From Spiroplasma chinense (GTDB taxonomy: Bacteria > Bacillota_I > Bacilli_A > Mycoplasmatales > Mycoplasmataceae): DNA of 64,000 bases. The notes beneath the pieces were generated by a model. That model saw only the letters and a list, made by a program, of their open reading frames with translations, searched no databases and was not told where the DNA came from. Where the stretch lies: contig NZ_CP043026.1 of the NCBI RefSeq assembly GCF_008086545.1, positions 496,001-560,000 of the forward strand, read 5' to 3'. Positions 20,465-30,449 of this stretch are shown one piece after another (positions within the stretch are counted from its first letter, which is position 1; each line of letters opens with the position of its first letter). Both the position numbers and the translations under genes were made by a program.

Positions 20465-20506
20465 TGGTTAGATATCTTAGAAATCATAAATAAAAGGAGG
20501 AAATTT

Positions 20507-22540
20507 ATGACAAACAGTGAAAATGTTAGTCAAAACGAAACCTTGATCAAAAAACCAATGGATTCTGAACCAAAACAAGATGAAATTGATTTAAAAATTA
20601 AAGGTCGTGGAAGCACATTTTTTGGAATTGTAACACACTATCTAAAACGCCATATTTGATTGGCAATTGGAATATTATTGATTACTGCTTTATCTTCTGC
20701 AACTAGTGTTGTAGGACCTAAAATTATTCAAAATATGATGACTAACTTAATGGCTCCGCAAGGAGCGACTGCAGCCTTAAAAGCAGCTGCACTAGAAGGA
20801 CAAAGTTTATCAAACGAAGCTCTAAACCATATTTTAGGAGCAAATGGAGTTTTCTATAGAGGAAGCGAAATCGCTGGATTAGATCCAACGAGTGCTGAAG
20901 CATTATTATCTAACTCAAGAAACTACTATACAGTATTATGAGGATTGCACTTAGGGTGACAAGAATGAATCTATGTTCAATTAGGTTTATTTGGAGCACT
21001 TGCAATTACTGCATATTCTTCAAACTTCCTAGCGGGAATTATGGGGAAAAATATTGAAATAGAATTAAGAAATAAAGCTTTAGAACGTTTAGTAAAACAA
21101 GATATGAGTTATTATTCAGATAAAAAAATCGGAGAAATTTTAACAAAAATTGTTTCTGATACTCAAATCATTGGAGAACAAGCACAACAAGTGCCAGTTA
21201 CAATGTTATCTGCTGTATGTACATTCTTTGGATCACTTGGAATGTTATTAACAATTGATATGAAATTAACTGGAATTTTAGTTGCTTTAATGTTTACAAT
21301 TATCTTTATTATGTTTGGAACATTTGGAATTGTTAAAAAACTTATGTTTAAAGTTAGAGATTCAATCACAAACATTAATGGAGATGTAACTGACAGAATT
21401 GCTACTGTAAGACTTATTAAAGCAAGTGGTACTGAAAATTATGAAACTGAAAGATTTAAAGATATCCACAAAGATTATTACAAAAAATCATATCGTCTAA
21501 TATTTATGCAATCAAGTGTGATTACTGTTATGGTAGCGGGAGTAAGTTCAATTCAAATGGTAATTGTAATTTCAGCTGCACTATTATATAACGGTCAACC
21601 AGATGTATTGGCAATTACATTGTCATCATTTATTAGTGGTGTTGGAACAATGGTAGGACCTTTAATGCAAATGGCAAGAGTTACTGCAGGACTTGTTCAA
21701 GCATCAACTGCTTCAAAAAGAATTGATTCAATTATTAGATCTAAATCAAGATTAAACCCTCATTACGATGTTAATGAAGGTGTTAAAATTGAAAAAATCG
21801 ATGGAAACATCGTATTGAAAGATGTTGAATTTAGATATCCTGAAAAACCTGAAAAAGTTATCTTACCTAAATTCTCATTTACTTTTGAACACGGTAAAAG
21901 TTATGCCTTTGTTGGTGAAACTGGAGCTGGAAAATCAACAATTTCAAAATTATTATTAAGATTTTACGATCCAAGTGAAGGACAAGTTTTAATTAATGGA
22001 AGTGTTGACTTAAAAGATGTTCAATTATCAAGTTACCTAGACAAAGTTGGTTATGTTGAACAAGAACCTCAAATTCTATTTGGTACAGTTCTTGATAACA
22101 TAAAATATGGGAGATTTGATGCAACTGATGAAGAGGCAATCGAAGCTGCTAAAAAAGCTGAACTACATGAATTGGTAATGACATGACCTGACGGTTATGA
22201 CACAATTTTAGGTGAACGTGGATTTATGCTTTCTGGAGGTCAAAAACAACGTCTTGTAATTGCAAGAATGATTCTAAAAGACCCAGAATTATTAATCTTA
22301 GATGAAGCTACAAGTGCTTTAGACAACATTGTTGAAAAAGAAATCCAAGGTGAATTGGATAAATTAATGAAAGGTAGAACTACTGTTTCTATCGCTCACA
22401 GATTAAGTACAATTAAAAATTGTGACCAAATTATTGTTCTTGCAAGAGACAAAGGGGTTGCTCAAATTGGAACTTTTGATGAATTAAAAAATAAACCTGG
22501 TCAATTCAAAGAACTATATGAAGCTGGATTGATGGAATAA
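20507..22540 (+). CDS. ABC exporter, fused membrane and ATPase domains (677 aa)
   Basis: An MsbA/LmrA/BmrA-type half-transporter, presumably a homodimer, with six membrane helices (~50-400) followed by one nucleotide-binding domain (~430-677). Motifs visible are Walker [10 protein letters not shown] (~471), Q-loop [11 protein letters not shown], signature LSGGQKQR (~574), Walker [13 protein letters not shown] (~594) and H-loop IAHRLS. An unusual ~75-residue Ala/Gly/Ser-rich loop (~82-150) lies between helices 1 and 2. That is probably an extracellular insertion not typical of the family. Exports drugs, lipids or peptides; substrate unknown. ATG 20507 follows AGGAGG; monocistronic. Confidence 0.93.
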
Positions 22541-22548
22541 CAAAAAGC

Positions 22549-22575
22549 AAAGAGAAGTTTACTTCTCTTTTTTTG
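22549..22575 (+). terminator. Intrinsic terminator after ABC exporter
   Basis: AAAGAGAAG/CTTCTCTTT stem followed by T-tract; the trmFO promoter begins within its T-tract. Confidence 0.85.
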
Positions 22576-22582
22576 TTATAAT
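22574..22582 (+). promoter_or_regulatory. Extended -10 promoter giving a leaderless trmFO mRNA
   Basis: TGTTATAAT, with TATAAT at 22577-22582. Only six bases separate it from the ATG at 22589, where transcription should start, so no Shine-Dalgarno is possible. Confidence 0.7.
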
Positions 22583-22588
22583 GAATGT

Positions 22589-23905
22589 ATGAAAAATACG
22601 GTAAACATAATTGGAGCAGGACTTGCTGGAAGTGAAGCTGCTTGACAATTAGCAAAAAGAAAAATTAATGTAAGGTTATACGAAAAGAAAACTATTGAAA
22701 GAAACCCAGTTCAAAAATTAAACACTTTAGCAGAATTGGTTTGTTCAAATTCTTTAAGATCAAATGATATTAAAAATGCAGTAGGGGTTTTAAAAGAAGA
22801 GATGAGAATGTTAGATTCTCTTATCATTAAAGCTGCAGAATACGCTCAAATACCTGCTGGAGGTAGTTTAGCAGTTGATAGAGAAAAATTTTCTCAATAT
22901 GTAACAGAAAAACTTTATGAAAATGAATTTATAGAAGTTATAGAACAAGAAGTGAAAGAAATAGATGAATCTATTCCAACAATTATTTGTTCAGGACCTT
23001 TAACAAGTCAAAATCTACAAAACTCAATTGGTAAAATTGTTGGAAAAGATTATTTCTACTTTTATGATGCAGTAGCTCCAATTGTTACAAAAGAATCAAT
23101 TGACATGAATATTGCATTTAGAAAAAATAGATATGAAAAAGGTGAAACTCAAGATTATATAAATTGTCCTATGAATAAAGAACAATATACATTGTTTCAC
23201 CAAGAACTTGTAAATGCACAAACTGCAGAAAAACATTTGGATAAGGAAAAAGAATTAAAGGTTTTTGAAGGTTGTATGCCTGTTGAAGTAATGGCAAAAC
23301 GAGGTTTTGATACATTAACTTATGGACCTTTAAAACCTGCAGGATTAAGAAATTTAGATGGTACAAACAATTTTGCAGTAGTTCAATTAAGACAAGATAA
23401 TGCAGCAGACAACTTATATAATTTAGTTGGTTTTCAAACAAATTTAACTTGATCAGAACAAAAAAGAGTTTTTAGATTAATTCCAGGTTTAGGAAAAGCT
23501 GAGTTTATTCGCTATGGAGTTATGCATTTAAATAACTTTATAAACTCTCCATTATTACTTAATGAATATAATCAGTTAAAAACAAATAAGAATATATTCT
23601 TTGCAGGACAAATAACTGGTGTTGAGGGTTATGTAGAATCTTGTAGTAGTGGTATAATTGCTGCCATTAACATGGCAAAAATGCTTGAAGAAAAAGAAAT
23701 GGTAAAGTTCCCAACAGAAACTGTTATGGGAAGTTTACAAAATTACATTATTTCAACAGATTCAAAAAACTTTCAACCAATGAAAGCAAATTGAGGTATT
23801 GTAAAAGAACTTGAAATTGCAAAAAAAGTAAAAAAAGAAGAGAAAAAAGAGCTTTATTCAAATAAGGCTCTGGACACTATGAAAACTTTTATAAAAACAT
23901 TATAA
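22589..23905 (+). CDS. trmFO: Methylenetetrahydrofolate-tRNA-(uracil-5-)-methyltransferase TrmFO
   Basis: This folate/FAD-dependent enzyme makes m5U54 in the T-loop of tRNAs. The 438 residues show the FAD motif [16 protein letters not shown] (~7), [11 protein letters not shown] (~50), [14 protein letters not shown] (~226, catalytic Cys) and [13 protein letters not shown] (~340) near the C-terminus. All are typical of TrmFO/Gid. The start is the ATG at 22589: there is no in-frame alternative upstream and no Shine-Dalgarno, and the position coincides with the predicted transcription start. TGA codons at 22643, 23450 and 23792 are Trp. Confidence 0.95.
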
Positions 23906-23947
23906 TATTTATAGGTTAATTTATTTAATCTATAAGGGGGCAAAAAT

Positions 23948-24028
23948 ATGAGCTGTGAAAATAACTGCAATTGTGGATGTCAAGAAAATGCAAACTGCAC
24001 TTGTGAAAACTGTGGTTGTGCAAAATAA
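23948..24028 (+). CDS. Tiny eight-cysteine metallothionein-like protein (26 aa)
   Basis: ATG 23948 follows AAGGGGG, and the frame ends with TAA at 24026. The 26 residues contain eight Cys in C-x3-C-x-C-x-C ... C-x-C-x2-C-x-C spacing (residues 3, 7, 9, 11, 17, 19, 22, 24), with Asn, Glu and Gly between and no aromatic or large hydrophobic residue. Such Cys-x-Cys clusters bind Zn, Cu or Cd as thiolates in metallothioneins. A TATAAT near 23901 could be its promoter, overlapping the trmFO stop, and an intrinsic terminator lies 8 nt downstream, so it is a complete transcription unit. No family is assigned; function is inferred from composition. Confidence 0.8.
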   Translation: MSCENNCNCGCQENANCTCENCGCAK

Positions 24029-24035
24029 CCTTTTT

Positions 24036-24062
24036 AAAGACATACACTAGTATGTCTTTTAT
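24036..24062 (+). terminator. Intrinsic terminator of the small Cys-rich gene
   Basis: AAAGACATAC-ACTA-GTATGTCTTT stem, then TATTTTG. Confidence 0.85.
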
Positions 24063-24086
24063 TTTGTATAGATTTATTAAATAATT

Positions 24087-24133
24087 GGTATAATTTTGTT
24101 ATGTCAAAGAAAACTTGAATAATAGGAGGTTAA
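24087..24133 (+). promoter_or_regulatory. Extended -10 promoter and possible leaderless 10-codon upstream ORF
   Basis: TGGTATAAT (TATAAT at 24089-24094) is followed 6 nt later by ATG at 24101. This opens a 10-codon frame (M S K K T W I I G G) ending at TAA 24131-24133, across the AGGAGG Shine-Dalgarno (24124-24129) of the next gene. Translation of the small frame would cover that ribosome site. It could be chance. Confidence 0.4.
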
Positions 24134-24135
24134 TT

Positions 24136-24498
24136 ATGAAAGTAGCTTATTACACAATAATGGGAAATACAAAGTTTTTTGCTGAAGATTTACCCTTTGA
24201 TTTAATAGAATTAGACCCATATACAACACCACAAAAAGAAAATGATGACTTTGTGGTTATGATTCCTTCTTATGGATCTGGAATAGTTGATGTTGTTGCA
24301 GATTTCTTAGATTTTGAAGATAATAAATCAAGATGTAAAGGACTTATTGGTATCGGGGAACTTAGTTATGGTGATGATTATATTCAAGATGCTAAAGAAT
24401 TAGCAAAAATGTATGATTTGCAAATAATTTTTGATTTTGAAAATGATCATAGTCAAGAATTAAAAGACAAAGTAACAGAAATTATTAAAGCTTTATAA
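24136..24498 (+). CDS. NrdI-like flavodoxin protein (120 aa)
   Basis: A small flavoprotein of the NrdI type: YYTIMGNTKFF at the N-terminus is the phosphate loop (~6-16), PSYGSG (~50) and GIGELSYGDDY (~75-85) the flavin loops. NrdI reduces O2 to activate the dimanganese cofactor of class Ib ribonucleotide reductase (NrdF). Length 120 is at the short end. No nrdE or nrdF is adjacent, so it is either an orphan NrdI or a paralogous small flavodoxin. ATG 24136 was chosen because AGGAGG is 6 nt upstream; an earlier in-frame ATG (24115) is in the leader. Confidence 0.78.
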   Translation: MKVAYYTIMGNTKFFAEDLPFDLIELDPYTTPQKENDDFVVMIPSYGSGIVDVVADFLDFEDNKSRCKGLIGIGELSYGDDYIQDAKELAKMYDLQIIFDFENDHSQELKDKVTEIIKAL

Positions 24499-24532
24499 TT
24501 AAAAATACAGGATTTCCTGTATTTTTAATTTC
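24497..24532 (+). terminator. Intrinsic terminator after nrdI-like gene
   Basis: Very long stem AATTAAAAATACAGGA/TCCTGTATTTTTAATT with a 2-nt loop. Confidence 0.85.
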
Positions 24533-24640
24533 CTTGATATTTGATAATATTATAGTAATTAGAAACTGTTAATTTCTAATTTATAAACCTTATTAAAAAA
24601 ATGATTAAAATTCTTATTAAGAAAAAAGAGGTAAAAATTA

Positions 24641-25153
24641 ATGGAATTTAATAAAATTGAAGTTATTGTAAATAAATTAGAAAATATAGAAGAAAAAGTA
24701 ATTAGTAATTTTATAATTGTAGAACTGATAAATTTAATGAATAAATATAATAACTTATTAAAAGTAAGAAATATAAAAGTATCAAATACGCCTTCAGAAG
24801 AGATTTTACAGTTTCTTGATAGTATGTTCGATTTGGTTGATGGTAACAACTTTCTAATAAAAAATAAGTTTGATAGCTTAGAAAAGAAAAGTGTAAAAGA
24901 AACAAAACTAACATATATTAATTTAAAAAACTTAGGTTTAGGCTGAACAGATTTATATAAAAGATATAATTTTTTAATAACACTTTTTAAAAATCAAAAA
25001 GCTAGATTTTTATTTATTGAAAAAATTTCAGAACTGATAATTGGTGATTTAAATAACAAATCAGTCTTAAAAAAATATTTAAAAGAGTTTAAACAAATAC
25101 CAAAAGATATAGTAGAAAGCGTAAATGTTCAAGATACGTTTAAACTTCTTTAA
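24641..25153 (+). CDS. Hypothetical protein (170 aa)
   Basis: ATG 24641 follows AAAGAGG; TAA at 25151. One TGA (24944) is Trp. The protein is Lys/Asn/Leu-rich and predicted helical, with no signal peptide, membrane helix or Cys. A C-terminal heptad-like stretch covers ~100-165. No family recognised. Preceded and followed by terminators, so monocistronic. Confidence 0.7.
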
Positions 25154-25218
25154 TTAGAAAAAAAGCTAGAGTAGAAATTTATAAATTAATCTATTTTAGG
25201 TCTTGTTGGATCAACAAT

Positions 25219-25244
25219 TTAAGGGTTTTAAACCCTTTTTTTGT
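25219..25244 (+). terminator. Intrinsic terminator
   Basis: AAGGGTTT/AAACCCTT stem and T-tract. Confidence 0.8.
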
Positions 25245-25323
25245 TCATGGAGTTATTATTCCAGTTTGTTATATTTAAGATTTATATATATAATCATATT
25301 TAAATAACAAGAAAGGTGATTTT

Positions 25324-26115
25324 ATGGTAAGAAAAATAGATAAATCTTATTATATATTTTTAACTTTTATCCCATTTCTTTGTATTATGCTAGATTTGTT
25401 CCTTTCAACTACAGCTGCAAACAAAGAAAATATTAGAGGAGCTATTAATTTTGATGTTTCAATTATAAATCAATCAATGTATTTGTCAGTTTGAATTGCT
25501 TTTGCAACATCACTTTATGGATTGGCAAATTGAATTGCTATGGATTGACCAAATGCAATTCCTAAATGAGTTATTTCAAAGAATAATGATACAAGAATGT
25601 TGAGTTACAATGTATTTTCATTTATTTTATATAATGGAACTTTATTGATTTCTGTATTTTCATCAGTAAATAATATTGTGGGTTTCAATACTTGATATAA
25701 AATTCTTAAATCAGTTTTAGAACACATGATAGTTCCAGTTGTTATGGTTGTTTATTATTTTTTAAGAGTTAAACCAAGAGAAAACAATAAAGAATATATT
25801 GTAAAATGAAGTTGATTTAGTCTAATTATGCCAACAGTTTACTTTCTTTATGTAACTGTTAGATATATTATGTTAAACGCTTACTATCCAACAATTTTTG
25901 ATGATCAAGGTAATGCTATTGGTGGAGCAAATACAATGTTTCCATATGCACAAATGATTCCAGGAAAAATCGGATGAGTTGGTTATTTCTTTTGATGTTT
26001 AGGATTATTTGTAACTATGTGAGGATTTTGTATTGGGTTTAATGCTCTTTCAAATGTAACACACAGAAAATTGGCTGAAAAGTTTAATTTAAAAGAGTCA
26101 CTTATTGTTAAATAA
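25324..26115 (+). CDS. Polytopic membrane protein, mollicute DUF1600-like (263 aa)
   Basis: Visible only when TGA is read as Trp: the gene has more than ten TGA codons (for example 25492, 25531, 25546), so it would be missed with the standard code. About six hydrophobic helices (near residues 12-30, 52-72, 102-122, 138-156, 164-184, 220-245), with short loops. The motif WIAMDWPNAIPKWV lies after helix 2. Resembles the uncharacterised DUF1600-type membrane family of mollicutes; assignment is tentative. ATG 25324 follows AAAGGTGAT. Confidence 0.75.
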
Positions 26116-26146
26116 AAACTAAGATTTATAAATCTTAGTTTTTATT
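26114..26146 (+). terminator. Intrinsic terminator
   Basis: AAAAACTAAGATT/AATCTTAGTTTTT hairpin ending in a T-run. Confidence 0.85.
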
Positions 26147-26246
26147 TTGCACTTAGTGTTTATGGGGTTTTTATAAAAAACTAATTCAAATAATAGTTGT
26201 AAATTTTTTTAAATTGGACTACAATTTAAAAGTTAAAGAGGTGCTT

Positions 26247-27842
26247 ATGAATATTTTTGAAAAAGAAAGTGTTTTCTGGTATGGATTACACTTAATTGCA
26301 GTGGACGAGCCCCACTTAAAATATCAAATAACAACCCAAAAAGAACTAATATCTCGTCTATATCCTTTGGTTTTTTGTGGAGTTATTCAATATAAACTTT
26401 ATAGAGGTATTAAAATTGAAGAAATTCCTTTAGAAGAAACAAATGACTATGTTAACTATATTATTGAAAATATGGATGATATTTACAGAGTTAAATATAG
26501 ATTTGTTTCAAATAAACCTAAAAAAATCCAATTAAAAGATGAAGAAGAAATTGAGTTAATTCAAGACATTATTTCAGGCTTACTAATTCCTTATATTAAT
26601 AAATATTGTTTCCATAAATTAGATACTATTGCAAATATGAGTGAAGCTTTTATTGGTGAATCTATCATTAATTATGAGTACGATATAAACCATAAATCAG
26701 ATGATGGTAAATTAAAAACAAGTATGTTATATCCTTTCTTGTTTACTTTAAACTTAATTAAAGTTTTTGATAAACAAGGTTTATATCACAGAGTTTTAAA
26801 ATATTATCAAAAAGATGATTTAGTAAGAAAATATAAAAATGGTAGAGAATGAAAACAAAAGGAAATTGAATATTTACAAGAAACTATTGAATTGTTGGAA
26901 AACGATGAAGAGTGAAGTATGTTTTTAAGTAACTTTTCAGTTTCTAAATGAGATCTTTTTGATATTAAAGAACGTTTCAAAGCTTTATTACAATTAACAA
27001 AAGTTACAACAATCTTAATGAAAGATGAAATAACTGCAGTTACCATGTTGTCTGATGGTGAAGAAATTTTTGAAATGTTAGAAAACAACTTACCACTTTA
27101 TATTGATATTGATAGATATATTGATGAAAACGGTAAACAAATAAAACCATTTGATAAGTGCAATAAATCTATTTTGGCTCCATTTGCTTTAAAAAATATA
27201 AATAGATTTATATTAAAACCTTATATTGAATCAAAAGGTGAAAGACATTGTGTTGTTGAATCACAAAAAATAGATGATTACTGTCAAATAGTTTTAAAAG
27301 CCACAACCAAAATAAAAACTTTACTTTTAACTCATGAATATTTACCAAAGGTTATAGATTCAGTAATAAATGTCAAAAAGAAAATGTTTTGTGAAATTTT
27401 AGAATTATTTGTTGAAATAAAAGATGGTAAATTTAAAAGAAATTTAGATTTTAAAAACTTCTCTGAAGAAACATTATTTATTACTGAAGAAGAGTATTTA
27501 GAAATAGTAAATTATGAGTTTAAAGAGTTAGAAGATTTCTTAGTTAAACCTGCATTTAAAAAAATAGGTAGAGCTATGACGGTTTGTCTTGCTTTAGAAC
27601 CAAAAACAGCTAGAATTTCAAATTATTCTTTAAAAGAACTTTTAATGTACTTGCTAGTAATATTTGGACCACACCCATTAGATCATACTATTCAAACTCA
27701 AGAGTCAGTTGATAACATTCATGCAAAATTGGTTAAATTTTGTAAGTTATATGAAGAGGTAAAAGAAAAAACTACTAAAAAAGAATTTGCAAATGAATTG
27801 CAAGTTTACTTAGAATTACCTTTAAAACTATTAAATTGATAA
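26247..27842 (+). CDS. Hypothetical protein (531 aa)
   Basis: ATG 26247 is preferred to an upstream in-frame TTG (26214) because AAAGAGGTG lies 4-10 nt before it. TGA codons at 26850, 26913, 26949 and 27837 are Trp; the gene ends TGA-TAA with TAA (27840) as stop. It is soluble-looking, mostly helical and charged, with no signal or membrane segment and scattered Cys. The region FGPHPLDHTIQTQESVDNIH near residue ~475 stands out as conserved-looking. No family recognised. The tRNA-Arg gene follows. Confidence 0.75.
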
Positions 27843-27912
27843 AAGTTTTAAAAAAATTAAAAAAATATAGCAAAGTTTTAATATTTTTGTTATTATTACT
27901 TTGTTCTTATTT

Positions 27913-27989
27913 GCCCACGTAGCTCAGTAGGATAGAGCATGCGCCTTCTAAGCGTAGGGTCAGAAGTTCGAATCTTCTCGTGGGCGCCA
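27913..27989 (+). tRNA. tRNA-Arg (anticodon TCT)
   Basis: A 77-nt cloverleaf including encoded CCA. Acceptor GCCCACG/CGTGGGC, D-stem GCTC/GAGC, anticodon stem TGCGC/GCGTA with loop CTTCTAA (anticodon 27947-27949), T-arm with GGTTCGAATC-like loop (AGTTCGAAT). It reads AGA/AGG, the main arginine codons of this genome. An AT-rich promoter with TATTAT (27891-27896) lies upstream. Confidence 0.97.
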
Positions 27990-28001
27990 TTAAAAGAATA
28001 C

Positions 28002-28027
28002 AAACAGCATTTATGCTGTTTTTTTAT
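28002..28027 (+). terminator. Terminator after tRNA-Arg
   Basis: AAACAGCAT/ATGCTGTTT stem and T-tract. Confidence 0.85.
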
Positions 28028-28132
28028 TTACTTTATTTACAAAAAAATACTTTGTTAAGTAAAATTACTTGACAAAGTATTTTTTTAATATAATATTAAT
28101 AATGTTCTTAAATAGATTTATAGGAGGAAAAT

Positions 28133-28510
28133 ATGGTTAAACTAAGATTAAAAAGAGCTGGTAAAAAAAGAGCTGCTTTTTACAGAATCGTTGCTTCAGA
28201 TGCACGTGTTAAACGTGATGGAGAATACATCGAATTAGTTGGTACTTACAACCCAATTAATGGAGAAGTAAAAATCGAAAAAGAAGTTGCTTTAAAATGA
28301 TTACAACAAGGAGCACAACCAACAGATACTGTAAGAAATATCTTATCAAAAGAAGGTGTTATGACTGATTTACACAATGTTAAATTAGAAAATAAAAAAA
28401 ACGCACCTAAAAAAGAAAAAGTAAAAAAACCAGTTGCTAAAAAAGCTGCACCTAAAAAAGCTGCTGCACCTAAAAAAGAAGCAGAAGTTAAAGCAGAAGC
28501 TGCTGAATAA
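28133..28510 (+). CDS. rpsP: 30S ribosomal protein S16 with Lys/Ala-rich tail
   Basis: S16 stabilises the 30S body by binding 16S rRNA. Residues 1-80 are canonical: [40 protein letters not shown]. After ~85 comes a ~40-residue low-complexity tail of Lys, Ala, Pro and Glu ([16 protein letters not shown]) that makes the protein 125 residues instead of the usual 80-90. AGGAGG precedes ATG 28133. First gene of the rpsP-khpA-like-rimM-trmD-rplS operon. Confidence 0.96.
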
Positions 28511-28512
28511 TT

Positions 28513-28770
28513 ATGTCAAGCATGTATGAGGTTTTAAGTTCCTTGTTAAAGGATTTGCTACCAGCTGATTCTAATTACGTTTTTAAACAAATTAGAGAAA
28601 CAGATGAAGAAATAAAGTTCATTCTTGTTATTGATGAGAAGTTAGAAAATAACTTTTCTTACAAAAAAACAACAATAGCTGAATTGTTAACTTCAATCAT
28701 AAATGATGAACAATCAGTGTTTACAAAAAAAGCTAACATTGAGGTGGAGGTTTATGATGGATCTGAATAA
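28513..28770 (+). CDS. KhpA/YlqC-position protein, degenerate KH-like (85 aa)
   Basis: The gene sits exactly where Firmicutes encode the KH-domain RNA-binding protein KhpA (between rpsP and rimM). Its start lies 2 nt after the rpsP stop and it overlaps rimM. The length (85) fits KhpA (~76-80), but the GxxG loop that contacts RNA in KH domains is not visible; the segment has acidic residues instead (ETDEEIKFILVIDEKLENN). It is either a strongly diverged KhpA or a replacement protein. Confidence 0.7.
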   Translation: MSSMYEVLSSLLKDLLPADSNYVFKQIRETDEEIKFILVIDEKLENNFSYKKTTIAELLTSIINDEQSVFTKKANIEVEVYDGSE

Positions 28771-29260
28771 ACAACTAACAGAGGTTGGAAAACTTGCATC
28801 AACTCACGGAATAAAAGGAGAATTTAAGTTTTGACTTAATACTGAATTTTATTTAGTGGATGAATTGGTTGGAAAACAATTATTCCTAAAGGATAATAAA
28901 AACAATTTTGATGTTTATACAATTGAAAGATTTTATACATTAAAAAATAAGTTAATTGTTAAACTTGAGGGAATTGACAATGTAAATGATGCACAAAAGT
29001 ATGTGCAACAAATTGTTTTATTCAAAAATGATGACAATTTAGTAGAAAAAGAAATTTCTTTACTGGATTACAAAATTCTTTTTGAAGAAAAAAACTTTGG
29101 TAAAGTTATAGAACTTATGAATAATGGGGTATATGACTTGGTTAAAGTCAAATCAACAGATAACAAAGAATTTTGAATTCCTTGTGTTGATGAATACGTT
29201 CAAGAGTATGATGATGAAAACATGATTTTAAAAGTAAAAAACATTGAAGGGTTGATGTAA
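28757..29260 (+). CDS. rimM: 16S rRNA processing protein RimM
   Basis: RimM binds S19 and assists maturation of the 30S head. The protein (167 residues) has [14 protein letters not shown] (~10), the hallmark of the N-terminal barrel. The C-terminal PRC-barrel follows, with [14 protein letters not shown] and [10 protein letters not shown] (Trp is TGA 29174). Two ATGs in tandem are possible (28754, 28757); the second is better spaced from GAGGTGGAGG. It overlaps the previous gene and its TAA overlaps the trmD ATG by one base. Confidence 0.92.
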
Positions 29261-29988
29261 TGAAGTTTTCAATAATTACATTATTTCCAAATTTAATTAA
29301 TTCTTACATTTCAGAATCAATCATCAAAAGAGCTATTGAAAAAAACAAAATTGAAATTGAGGTTTTAGACTTAAGAAACTTTACAAATTACTCTCATAAT
29401 CAAGTTGATGATTATCAATTTGGTGGAGGTAAAGGTATGGTTCTTATGGTAGAACCTGTGGTAAATGCAATTGAAAGTTGTAAGACCAAAAATTCAAAAG
29501 TAATTTTAACAAGTCCTCAAGGTAAAACTTGAAAGCAAAATCTTGCAAGAGAGTTTGCTAAAAATGAAGAACATATTATAATAATATGTGGACATTATGA
29601 AGGATTTGATGAAAGAATTTTAGATTATGTTGATCTTGAAGTTTCGATTGGAGATTATGTATTAACTGGTGGTGAACTTGCAAGTTTAATCTTTGTAGAT
29701 TCAATCACAAGATTAATCGATGGAGTTATTGCAAAAGAATCACATCAAAACGATAGTTTTGAAAATGATCTTTTAGACCACCCAGTTTATACTAAGCCAA
29801 TAGATTTCAGAGGAAAAAAAGTACCTGAAGTTTTAACTAGTGGACATCACGCAAATATCGATAAGTTTAGGCAAGAGGGTAGACTTAAAAATACATACAA
29901 CAAAAGACCTGATTTATTAAAAATTGATAATCTATCAGTAAGTGATTTGGATTATCTAGAAGTATTAAAAAATACGAAAGGAGAATAA
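29260..29988 (+). CDS. trmD: tRNA (guanine-37-N1)-methyltransferase TrmD
   Basis: A SPOUT methyltransferase making m1G37, which prevents +1 frameshifting. The 242 residues show [15 protein letters not shown] (~55), [14 protein letters not shown] (~110), [14 protein letters not shown] (~130, SAM knot) and the catalytic Asp in [13 protein letters not shown] region (~190-205). Length is normal. ATG overlaps the rimM stop (TAATG). TGA 29530 is Trp. Confidence 0.96.
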
Positions 29989-29993
29989 GAATT

Positions 29994-30380
29994 ATGAATA
30001 TGTTAACAAAAGATACTAAATCTTTAATTGATGAACAATTAAACAATAATTTACCAGAATTTACTTCTGGAGATACAATTAAAGTTAATGTAAAAATTAA
30101 AGAAGGAGACAAATTCCGTATTCAAGCATTTGAAGGAGTTGTTATTAAAACTCAAGGGAGTGGAATTTCATTCTCAGTTGTTGTAAGAAAAAACTCTAAC
30201 GGTGTATTTGTTGAAAGAACTTTCCCATTACATTCACCAATTATTGATTCAATCGAAGTAATCAAACGTGGACGTGTAAGAAGAGCTAGAATTTATTACA
30301 TTAGAAAATTATCTGGAAAAGCTGCTCGTATTAAAGAAATTGTTACCTCAAAAGCAAAAGATTTAAAAAAAGCTAAATAA
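29994..30380 (+). CDS. rplS: 50S ribosomal protein L19
   Basis: L19 lies at the 30S-50S interface. The 128 residues include [40 protein letters not shown] and [22 protein letters not shown], all typical. GGAG in the end of trmD serves as Shine-Dalgarno. A terminator follows, closing the operon. Confidence 0.97.
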   Translation: MNMLTKDTKSLIDEQLNNNLPEFTSGDTIKVNVKIKEGDKFRIQAFEGVVIKTQGSGISFSVVVRKNSNGVFVERTFPLHSPIIDSIEVIKRGRVRRARIYYIRKLSGKAARIKEIVTSKAKDLKKAK

Positions 30381-30404
30381 TTTTTAAATAAATAATTATA
30401 TATG

Positions 30405-30447
30405 CAACACAATAACTGAGAATTCTCAATTATTGTGTTGTTTTTTA
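30405..30447 (+). terminator. Terminator of the rpsP-rplS operon
   Basis: CAACACAATAA.TGAG-AATT-CTCA..TTATTGTGTTG stem followed by TTTTTT. Confidence 0.9.
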
Positions 30448-30449
30448 TT

